Source of the DNA: an uncultured Aggregatibacter sp.
GTDB lineage: Bacteria > Pseudomonadota > Gammaproteobacteria > Enterobacterales > Pasteurellaceae
Direction of reading: 5' to 3'
Length of the DNA stretch: 30,624 nucleotides
Assembly: GCF_901873365.1 (NCBI RefSeq)
Contig: NZ_CABFLM010000052.1
Coordinates: forward strand, 1 to 30,624
Part shown: positions 6,893 to 14,202 of the stretch, one piece after another
Layout of the letters: each line of letters begins with the position of its first letter
Numbering within the stretch: the first letter of the stretch is position 1
Position numbers and translations under genes: made by a program
The notes under the pieces: generated by a model
What the model was told of the DNA's origin: nothing
What the model saw: the letters and a program-made list of their open reading frames with translations, nothing else
Databases searched by the model: none

Positions 6893-8560
6893 TTACGATT
6901 TAGGTATATCAGCACCTGAAGCCAGTAGATCTTGAATATCTGATTTTAAGACATCGGCTTTAGGCCCGTAAATGGCTTGAATACCTGAACCTTTTACAAT
7001 AAAGCCCATTGCACCGGCTTGTTTCCAACTCGCCTCATCTCCGACTAAATCAGGATTATGCACGGTGATACGTAAACGTGTCATACAGGCATCCACCTCA
7101 GCAATATTGTTGCGTCCACCGAGAAGATTGATGATTTGCACCACTTGCGCACTGGCATTTGCGACTTTTTTCTCCTCAGCAGCAGGCGATTCGTCAGTAC
7201 CTTTCGCATCGTAGTTGCCGTTACGACCTGCTGTGGCTAGATTGAATTTCTTAATCATGAAATTTGCGATGATAAATGACAACACAGCAAAAAGACCGGA
7301 AACCCAAATGAAATTAACCAGATCCATGCCAATACCCGCTTTAATCGCCATTGGCGTACGGGTTAAAAATTCAATATTCCCAAACGCATGAACCCGTAAA
7401 TTCACAATGTCTGCCATGGCAAAGGCACAACCTTGCACAACGGCATAAACAAGGTAAAGCGGTAATGCAACGAACATAAACATATATTCGATAGGCTCAG
7501 TAACACCGGTTAAAAACACCGCAAGGGCAGAAGAAAGGAAAATCCCTTTATAGATGGTTTTCTTATCTGGATCAACATTGAGATACATCGCTAACGTAAT
7601 CCCCATGAGAATACCACTTGACCCAATCATTTGACCCACTTTAAAACGCGCCGGGGTAACATGATTGAGAAGTTCATTATATTGCGCTAAATCACCGGAA
7701 TCTTTCAGGTTAATTAAATCACTGATCCAAGCGAGCCATAAAGGATCTTGTCCAAAGACTTGCTTACCTTGTTGTACTCCGGTTAAAAATTCATAGGTAC
7801 CGCCCAATGACGTGTAGTTCATAGGAATGGTAAGCATATGATGTAGCCCAAATGGTAACAAAAGACGTTCTAATGTGCCGTAAACAAATGGGGCTAAGAT
7901 CGGCGCAGAACTTTGTGAATTCGCAATCCACTCCCCAAAATGGTTTATACCGGTTTGTACTAAAGGCCAGAATAACGCCAAAATAATCGCAACGAATACG
8001 GAACGATAAATGACAACGAAAGGAACAAAGCGTTTACCATTAAAAAAGGTCAACACCTCTGGTAATTTACGGAAGTTGTAGTAACTGTTAAAGGTTGTTG
8101 CGCCTACAAAGCCCGCAATGATTCCCACAAAAACGCCCATGTTTAATGCAGGTTGTCCAAGAATATTCACAAAATAATGTGCCACCGGAATATCACCTGC
8201 AAATAGCGTGCTCACATGCGCCGTTGGGTCGGTTAACATTTCAACTTTTACGCCGAAAAAATTTCCCGTAATTAAGTTAATGAGAATAAAGGCAAGACCT
8301 GCGGCAAATGCACCACCCGCACGTTCATTTGCCCAGCTACCACCAATCGCCAAAGCAAATAAGAGATGTAAGTTACCAATAATCCCCCAACCAATTTGCG
8401 CAATGATATGACCAATGCGAGCCAGCCATTCAGCATCACTCATTAATGGTAATGAGTTACCGATACTCACCATTAAACCTGCAGCAGGCATTACGGCAAT
8501 CACGACCATCAGACATTTGCCAAATTTTTGCCAAAATTCAAAACTGAGCAATTTTTTCAT
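6893..8560 (-). CDS. PTS EIIBC permease, MalT-type (maltose/alpha-glucoside)
   Basis: 555-residue membrane permease of the phosphotransferase system. Residues 1 to about 450 form EIIC, with repeated hydrophobic helices, LERLLLPFGLHHMLTIP near 231-246 and the signature GVTEPIE at 352-358. An EIIB domain follows, with the phospho-cysteine C492 in DACMTRLR. There is no EIIA domain, so a separate Crr-type EIIA would be needed. The whole N-terminus looks like streptococcal/enterococcal maltose permeases (called MalT there, unrelated to the E. coli regulator), but glucose or trehalose cannot be excluded. I chose the ATG at 8560, which follows AGGAGA; a start at 8587 would overlap the phosphatase gene. 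It is the last gene of the operon, ten bases after the phosphatase stop. Confidence 0.88.
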   Translation of the reverse strand: MKKLLSFEFWQKFGKCLMVVIAVMPAAGLMVSIGNSLPLMSDAEWLARIGHIIAQIGWGIIGNLHLLFALAIGGSWANERAGGAFAAGLAFILINLITGNFFGVKVEMLTDPTAHVSTLFAGDIPVAHYFVNILGQPALNMGVFVGIIAGFVGATTFNSYYNFRKLPEVLTFFNGKRFVPFVVIYRSVFVAIILALFWPLVQTGINHFGEWIANSQSSAPILAPFVYGTLERLLLPFGLHHMLTIPMNYTSLGGTYEFLTGVQQGKQVFGQDPLWLAWISDLINLKDSGDLAQYNELLNHVTPARFKVGQMIGSSGILMGITLAMYLNVDPDKKTIYKGIFLSSALAVFLTGVTEPIEYMFMFVALPLYLVYAVVQGCAFAMADIVNLRVHAFGNIEFLTRTPMAIKAGIGMDLVNFIWVSGLFAVLSFIIANFMIKKFNLATAGRNGNYDAKGTDESPAAEEKKVANASAQVVQIINLLGGRNNIAEVDACMTRLRITVHNPDLVGDEASWKQAGAMGFIVKGSGIQAIYGPKADVLKSDIQDLLASGADIPKS

Positions 8561-8570
8561 ATGTGTTCTC

Positions 8571-9362
8571 CTACAAAATGAGCTCAACGTCTAAACCGAA
8601 ATGATCGGAAACGACCGGTTTATTTTTACCATTAAAAATCACCTGACTTGATAAAACCTGTTTCGGTTGGTTTAAAAAAATGTAATCTAAGCGCTTTTCT
8701 TCGCTGTGGCCATTCCAACCATCAATGGCTTTCTCAACGGTAATTCCGCTGTCTTTCTGTTCTGCTATATCAAATGTATCAAGCAAACCTAAACATTTAA
8801 TTTTCTGATATGAGACAGGATCGCTTATAGCATCTGTATTAAAATCACCCATCAGAATTTTAAGATTTTGGCTTTGATTGCGTTCCACAATGGTACGAAT
8901 ATTGTCCAATTGATCTTCCCCCTCGCAATTTGGTAAGTTGATATGGCAGGAATAACAATCCACAAGCTGCCCTTGATACTCTACTGTTAACCCCAGAATT
9001 TTACGGGAAAGAATAGAGTCGGCACATTGATGTTGGCTACAATAAAAGGCATCTACCTCATAAACCGGCAATTTGGTTAAGAATGCGATACCCTCATCAT
9101 ATTTGTCATAGCCAATATGCGAATTGCTCCAAAACAGTGAATATTTTTGTCTCACTCGCGGATTAATTTTATTCAATAACACCACACCGTAATTATCTTG
9201 CTTCAATGCTTGAGAAATCACTGGGGATGACATTAATTGATTCACTTCTTGCAAAGCGATAATGTCATAACCTTTTTCAACAATAGTCTCGGCAATAACA
9301 TCCATTTTTTCCGCTTGGTTATCTTCTAACCAAGCGTGTGTATTTAGGGTGAGCAGTTTCAT
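8571..9362 (-). CDS. mapP: Endonuclease/exonuclease/phosphatase-fold protein, probable maltose 6'-phosphate phosphatase (MapP-like)
   Basis: 263 residues with the full active-site set of the EEP fold: N7 (LNTHA), E39 (LQEV), H140 (CHIN), D173 and N175 (GDFN), D226 (RLDYIF) and D253-H254 (SDH). There is no signal peptide, so it is cytoplasmic. EEP enzymes are Mg-dependent phosphodiesterases or phosphatases. In Enterococcus faecalis a member next to the maltose PTS gene (MapP) removes the phosphate from maltose 6'-phosphate. The position here, between malQ-glgP and a MalT-type EIIBC with 10-12 bp gaps, makes the same role the best inference. A nuclease role is less likely from context. GGGGAGA precedes the ATG. 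Confidence 0.8.
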   Translation of the reverse strand: MKLLTLNTHAWLEDNQAEKMDVIAETIVEKGYDIIALQEVNQLMSSPVISQALKQDNYGVVLLNKINPRVRQKYSLFWSNSHIGYDKYDEGIAFLTKLPVYEVDAFYCSQHQCADSILSRKILGLTVEYQGQLVDCYSCHINLPNCEGEDQLDNIRTIVERNQSQNLKILMGDFNTDAISDPVSYQKIKCLGLLDTFDIAEQKDSGITVEKAIDGWNGHSEEKRLDYIFLNQPKQVLSSQVIFNGKNKPVVSDHFGLDVELIL

Positions 9363-9374
9363 AGATTCTCCCCT

Positions 9375-12300
9375 TTAATCCTCACAATGCCAAATATCAG
9401 CGTTATATTGTGCAATGGTACGGTCAGATGAGAAAAATCCCGCTTTCGCAATATTATGAATCACTTTTCTATTCCAGCTATCTTGATCTTCATAATCCGC
9501 TAAAATGTGTTCTTTTGCTTTCACATACGCATCAAAATCAATCAAGGTCATAAACCAGTCTTTATTAAGCAATTCATCATGCAGACGTTTTAAACGCGTT
9601 TTATTACCCAGTTTCACTAGCGTAGAATCAAGGATAAAATCGACCGCTCTTTTAATATATTTATCCTTTTCATAGTAATCTTTCGACACATAACCGGCAG
9701 TTTCATACAGCTTGATAATGCTTTCGGCATCCTTACCAAAGGTATAAATATTTTCTGCGCCGGCTAATTCTGCGATTTCAACATTTGCACCATCCATGGT
9801 GCCTAAAGTTAATGCACCATTCAGCATAAACTTCATATTGCCGGTACCGGATGCTTCTTTTGAAGCAAGGGATATTTGTTCTGAAATATCTGTTGCCGGA
9901 ATCAATTTTTCCGCCACGCTAACATTATAGTTTTCCACTAAATACACGTTTAAATACTGATTCACGTCCGGATCATTATTGATTAACTCAGACAAGCAAA
10001 GAATTAAATGAATAATATCTTGCGCAATCACATAAGCAGGTGCAGCTTTCCCACCGAAAATCACGGTAATTTTCCGTTTTGGCAGTTTACCTGCTTTGAT
10101 TTCAAGGTATTTATGAATTACATAAAGGGCATTCATTTGTTGGCGTTTATATTCATGGAAACGCTTAATTTGCGTATCGATAATCGAATTCTCATCCAAT
10201 TCAATCCCTTTATTTTCTTTTAAATAGGTTTTTAGCGCTAATTTATTCTGAAATTTAATTTCAGCTAATTTTTGGTGTACTTTTTTATCATCCTTAAACG
10301 CAAGCAATTTTTCTAATTTCGTTGCATCATGTAAATAATCATCGCCAATTAACTCTTTAATATACGCCGCTAATGGTTGGTTAGAAAACTCTAACCAACG
10401 GCGGAAGGTAATGCCATTTGTCTTATTATTGAATTTTTCAGGATATAACGCATAGAAGGCTTTCAGTTCAGAATTTTTCAAAATCTCCGTATGTAATGCA
10501 GCAACACCATTAACGGAATTTGAGAAATGAATATCCATATGCGCCATATGCACACGTTTTTGCTCATCAATAATGTGTACTGCGCTATCGTTATATGCTT
10601 TCTTGACTAATTTATCTAGTTTTTTGATAATGTTAACCAAATGTGGAACAACTTCTTCTAAATAGGCTAAAGGCCATTTTTCTAATGCTTCAGCAAGAAT
10701 CGTATGATTAGTATAGCCCACCATATTACGTACAATCTCTACCGCATCATCAAATTTGATCTGATGTTTTTCTGTTAGTAAGCGAATTAATTCAGGAATG
10801 ACCATGGAAGGGTGAGTATCATTGATTTGCACGTAAGCATAGTCAGCCAAATCATGCAAATTACTGCCACGCGCAATGGCTTCATCAATAAGTAATTGTA
10901 CCGCATTGGATACCATAAAATATTGCTGATAAATACGTAATAATTCTCCATTTTTATCTGAGTCATCCGGATAAAGAAATAAGGTCAAGTTCTCTTGAAT
11001 ATCGGTTTTATCAAATTCAATGCCTTTTTTAATCAAATGATAATTCACTGATTGAATATCAAATAAATTAAGGTAATTTTTACTTTCTTTCTTGTAACCT
11101 AAAATATCAATGCGATCTAATTTTGAGGTTAACGTAAATTTTTTAAACGGCACTTCATAATGAATATCGGTGGGAATTAACCAAGAATTCTCTTCAATCC
11201 AATGGTTAGGTTCCGCATATTGTTCATTTTTCTTGAAGACCTGCTTAAATAAACCGCAATGATAGTTTAATCCTACCCCTTCTGCATTTAGGCCAAGTGT
11301 AGCCATTGAATCAACAAAACAAGACGCTAAGCGACCTAGCCCCCCATTCCCCAAAGAGGGTTCCGGTTCAATATCCTCAATATGACTTAATGATTTTCCT
11401 GCCTGTGCCAGCTCATCTTTAATTTCTTGATAAATTCCAAGATTAATTAAGTTATTAGAAAGTAATTTACCTATCAAAAACTCTGCAGAAATGTAATAAA
11501 CTTTCCGTTTTCCATTATTTTTAGTTTTATCTGCGGCAAGATGTTTAATGTAGTTTAGCAACTGAATATAAATTTCTTTATCGCTGAGCTGTTCTAATGA
11601 TTTATTTGTCTCATTTTTCACATAGGTACTCAATTTCATCATGTCTTCTCCCTTATTTGCACGGTGATATAATGTTGTCACCTGTCTTAAAAAGTCTTTT
11701 TTCGCTTGCGTTAAATCGCTTGGTTGCATACGCCATTCCCAATTTCCACCAATTGTTGAAGGCGTATTCATTCTTGAGCTAGCCGGTAACGCTAAAATAT
11801 CCTGCATTGTGGCGATGGCAATATGACTAACCGTGGCAAAAAGCTGGCGAATCATTGCTTGGCAAATTGATTCATCATGACGGCGATGTGTATAACTGTT
11901 GATATATTGCTGTTGCTCTGGCGTTAAGCCGTTATACCATCCTTGCGTCACATCATTATCATGTGTCCCGGTATAAACAATGCTGTGAGGAATACAATAA
12001 TGCGGACTATCTAAACTTTCACCGCTCACATCTTCAAAGCCAAACTGCAAAATCTTCATGCCGGGATAATTGCAATCTGCCAGTAATTTCCGGGCTTTAT
12101 CATCAATATTCCCCAAATCTTCAGCAATAATTGGCAAATCACCTAACTGCGCTTTAATTGCCTTAAATAAATCATATCCCGGACCGGGTTGCCAGCAACC
12201 ATATTTGGCAATGTCCGCTTTGCCATCCACTTGCCAATAATCGGAGAAGCCCTTGAAATGGTCAATACGAAGAACATCATAAATCTTAAAGCTTTCTTCG

Positions 12301-13148
12301 ATACGATGAATCCACCAAGCATAATGTTGTTTTTTGTGCGCCTCCCAATCATAAAGCGGATTGCCCCACAGTTGCCCCGTTGCACTAAATTGATCTGCCG
12401 GCACGCCGGCAACAAAACGAGGATTCCGCTCTGCATCTAATTGGAATAATTCCGGTTTGGTCCAGACTTCAACACTATCTGCAGCGACATAAATCGGCAT
12501 ATCACCAATAATCTGAATCCCTTTCCTATTGGCATAGGCTTTTAATGCCTTCCATTGTTGAAAGAAGAAATATTGCGTAACCTTAAAATACTGAATTTTT
12601 TCTTTCAGCATGGTTCGGTATTTCTCAAGTGCTTTTGGTTGGCGAGCAATGAGCTGTTTATCTTCCCATTTTTGTAGCGCTTTATTACTAAAATATTCTT
12701 TAAATGCCATAAACTCGGCATAGTCATCTAACCAAGTGCGGTTATTTTTTTCAAAGTTTTGAAAGTCTGAGCGAAAAGCGTCTTTGGTTAGGAAATTTTT
12801 GACGGCAATTTCAAGAATAGGACGGTGTGCATGAAAAATGCATTCATAATCCACTTTAGTCGGATCCTCTCCAAAATTTACGGAAGCATAGTCTGATGTG
12901 TTTAATAATCCCGCGTGGGCCAATAAATCAAAATCAATAAAGTGTGTATTACCGGCAATCGCTGAGAATGATTGATACGGAGAATCGCCATAACTCGTTG
13001 TGGTCAGCGGAAGGATTTGCCAATAAGTTTGTTTGCTTTCCACCAAAAAATCCACGAAATCATACGCAGATTGACCAAAGCTCCCAATACCAAATGCGTT
13101 TGGAAGCGAAGTAATGTGCATTAAAACACCACTTGAACGTGTAAACAT
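9375..13148 (-). CDS. malQ-glgP: Fused 4-alpha-glucanotransferase (MalQ) and glycogen/maltodextrin phosphorylase (GlgP)
   Basis: One open frame of 1257 codons. Residues 1-502 are a GH77 amylomaltase with nucleophile D296 (RIDHFKG), acid/base E343 (AEDLGN) and D397 (THDND). Residues 503-1257 are a complete 755-residue GT35 phosphorylase with EPSLGNGGLGRLA and the PLP lysine in EASGTGNMK (K604 of that part, 1106 of the fusion). MalQ disproportionates maltose and maltodextrins to glucose plus longer chains, and the phosphorylase releases glucose 1-phosphate. Both halves look streptococcal (MalQ/MalP). The start at 13148 follows AAAGGAGAG. The junction encodes ANKGED, read from GGGAGAAGAC just before ATGATG, which looks like the old ribosome-binding site of glgP. 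A normal two-gene operon with a lost stop codon or a sequencing indel is the alternative. Confidence 0.88.
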   Translation of the reverse strand: MFTRSSGVLMHITSLPNAFGIGSFGQSAYDFVDFLVESKQTYWQILPLTTTSYGDSPYQSFSAIAGNTHFIDFDLLAHAGLLNTSDYASVNFGEDPTKVDYECIFHAHRPILEIAVKNFLTKDAFRSDFQNFEKNNRTWLDDYAEFMAFKEYFSNKALQKWEDKQLIARQPKALEKYRTMLKEKIQYFKVTQYFFFQQWKALKAYANRKGIQIIGDMPIYVAADSVEVWTKPELFQLDAERNPRFVAGVPADQFSATGQLWGNPLYDWEAHKKQHYAWWIHRIEESFKIYDVLRIDHFKGFSDYWQVDGKADIAKYGCWQPGPGYDLFKAIKAQLGDLPIIAEDLGNIDDKARKLLADCNYPGMKILQFGFEDVSGESLDSPHYCIPHSIVYTGTHDNDVTQGWYNGLTPEQQQYINSYTHRRHDESICQAMIRQLFATVSHIAIATMQDILALPASSRMNTPSTIGGNWEWRMQPSDLTQAKKDFLRQVTTLYHRANKGEDMMKLSTYVKNETNKSLEQLSDKEIYIQLLNYIKHLAADKTKNNGKRKVYYISAEFLIGKLLSNNLINLGIYQEIKDELAQAGKSLSHIEDIEPEPSLGNGGLGRLASCFVDSMATLGLNAEGVGLNYHCGLFKQVFKKNEQYAEPNHWIEENSWLIPTDIHYEVPFKKFTLTSKLDRIDILGYKKESKNYLNLFDIQSVNYHLIKKGIEFDKTDIQENLTLFLYPDDSDKNGELLRIYQQYFMVSNAVQLLIDEAIARGSNLHDLADYAYVQINDTHPSMVIPELIRLLTEKHQIKFDDAVEIVRNMVGYTNHTILAEALEKWPLAYLEEVVPHLVNIIKKLDKLVKKAYNDSAVHIIDEQKRVHMAHMDIHFSNSVNGVAALHTEILKNSELKAFYALYPEKFNNKTNGITFRRWLEFSNQPLAAYIKELIGDDYLHDATKLEKLLAFKDDKKVHQKLAEIKFQNKLALKTYLKENKGIELDENSIIDTQIKRFHEYKRQQMNALYVIHKYLEIKAGKLPKRKITVIFGGKAAPAYVIAQDIIHLILCLSELINNDPDVNQYLNVYLVENYNVSVAEKLIPATDISEQISLASKEASGTGNMKFMLNGALTLGTMDGANVEIAELAGAENIYTFGKDAESIIKLYETAGYVSKDYYEKDKYIKRAVDFILDSTLVKLGNKTRLKRLHDELLNKDWFMTLIDFDAYVKAKEHILADYEDQDSWNRKVIHNIAKAGFFSSDRTIAQYNADIWHCED
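11637..11658 (-). promoter_or_regulatory. Internal ribosome-binding site and start codon for the glgP half
   Basis: Within the fused frame the minus strand reads AAGGGAGAAGAC followed by ATGATG (first ATG 11642-11640). This is a good Shine-Dalgarno at normal spacing. In the next frame a TAA stop sits directly before it (AAATAAGGGAG). Independent initiation of a 755-residue phosphorylase is therefore plausible even though the upstream frame stays open. Confidence 0.65.
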
Positions 13149-13245
13149 AGTCTCTCCTTTCAGAAGCAAAGTGTCTGCCGATTCTAAACGAAACTCATAT
13201 TTATGCAACAACATTTACGTAAGAGTTACAACGTTTCCGAAATAT

Positions 13246-13261
13246 TGTGATAATTATCAAA
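13246..13261. promoter_or_regulatory. CRP binding site between malQ-glgP and the GntR regulator
   Basis: TGTGA-TAATTA-TCAAA matches the CRP consensus TGTGA-N6-TCACA at nine of ten half-site positions, with a perfect 12-bp palindromic core at 13248-13259. It lies 98 bp from the malQ start and 68 bp from the regulator start, so it could serve either gene. No equally clear -35/-10 pair is visible for malQ; a TG-extended TATGCT (13291-13296) may be the regulator's -10. A further palindrome TTACGTAA (13215-13222) could belong to an operator. Confidence 0.7.
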
Positions 13262-13328
13262 TTTATCCGTATAAGTAAGCTAATTTGTGTTATGCTATTC
13301 CGTATCAGAAAAGGGAATTAAAGAAACA

Positions 13329-14045
13329 ATGAGTAAATACCGAAAAGTTTACAATGATATAAAAAACCAAATTAATCATGGTGTTTTAGCACCAAAGCAA
13401 GAATTACCGAGTGAAAGTGAACTCATGCAACACTATGGTTTTTCGAAAGATACGATTCGCAAAGCCCTTTCATTACTGGAAATGGATGGCTACATTCAGA
13501 AGCAACAAGGACGCAACTCCATTGTGCTTGAACACAATCTCTCCACCCCTCAAATCCTGTCTGAAATTAAAACCGTTGGTGAACTTAACCGCCCTTTAAC
13601 CCATCAAGTCAAAACGACATTGACAAGTCTATATATCGTGCAAGGCGAAGAGACATTGATGCGGATCTTTAACGTCGATGATCAAATGGATTTTTACCGT
13701 ATCGGCCGTGTGCGCGAAATTGACGGCGAGGCCGTGGAATACGAGGTTTCCTACTTTGATCGCCGTATCGTTTCTTTTATTAACCGAGAGATCGCAGAAC
13801 AATCTATTTATCACTATTTAGAAAAGGAATTAGGTCTCAAAATCAGCCATTCCCAGCGAGAAATCGTTTTTCGCTATGCGAATGAAGAAGAAAAAAATAC
13901 AATGGATCTCAATGAATATAATATGGTGGTTAACGTCGCCAGCACCACCTATTTATCCGATGGTCGCCCGTTTCAGTATGGCAGCATTAGTTATCGTCCC
14001 GACAAAATTGCCTTTACTTCAATCGCCAAACGCCATGCATCCTAG
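13329..14045 (+). CDS. GntR-family transcriptional regulator with UTRA domain (TreR-like)
   Basis: 238 residues. An N-terminal winged helix (about 5-70; ELPSESELMQHYGFSKDTIR then ALSLLEMDGYIQKQQGRN) is followed by a UTRA effector domain (about 90-232; FYRIGRVREIDGEAVEYEVSY, FQYGSISYRPDKIAF). This build is shared by TreR, the trehalose repressor of Firmicutes, and by other sugar-phosphate-sensing GntR proteins. It is transcribed away from the malQ-glgP operon with a 180-bp shared region, so it most likely controls that operon. Effector and operator are unknown; a sugar phosphate made by the PTS is an attractive guess. The ATG at 13329 puts the usual length on the protein, although its ribosome-binding site is weak. 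Confidence 0.85.
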   Translation: MSKYRKVYNDIKNQINHGVLAPKQELPSESELMQHYGFSKDTIRKALSLLEMDGYIQKQQGRNSIVLEHNLSTPQILSEIKTVGELNRPLTHQVKTTLTSLYIVQGEETLMRIFNVDDQMDFYRIGRVREIDGEAVEYEVSYFDRRIVSFINREIAEQSIYHYLEKELGLKISHSQREIVFRYANEEEKNTMDLNEYNMVVNVASTTYLSDGRPFQYGSISYRPDKIAFTSIAKRHAS

Positions 14046-14061
14046 TTTTTCGTCATACCGT

Positions 14062-14107
14062 AAAGTGCGGTCGGCTTTTAAAATATGTTAAAAACTGACC
14101 GCACTTT
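14062..14107. terminator. Inverted USS pair forming a bidirectional terminator
   Basis: AAGTGCGGT (14063-14071) and ACCGCACTT (14098-14106) form an inverted repeat extended to AAAGTGCGGTC / GACCGCACTTT. The right arm ends in TTT on plus and the left arm in TTTA on minus. It lies between the convergent regulator and recN genes. Paired uptake sites acting as terminators are well known in Haemophilus. It also marks the right edge of the USS-free sugar cassette. Confidence 0.8.
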
Positions 14108-14202
14108 GATCTGTTTCGCCCAAATGCCCGGTTTCAAAAAAATGCCCCGCCTCGAAAGCCAAACTCAGGCATAAAATACTACGCACGCTATGGCGCAAAA
14201 CC

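Noticed and set aside
12143..12436. 97-codon open frame overlapping malQ
   Set aside because: It lies wholly inside the well-conserved malQ coding region, has no family resemblance or ribosome-binding site, and is a shadow frame.
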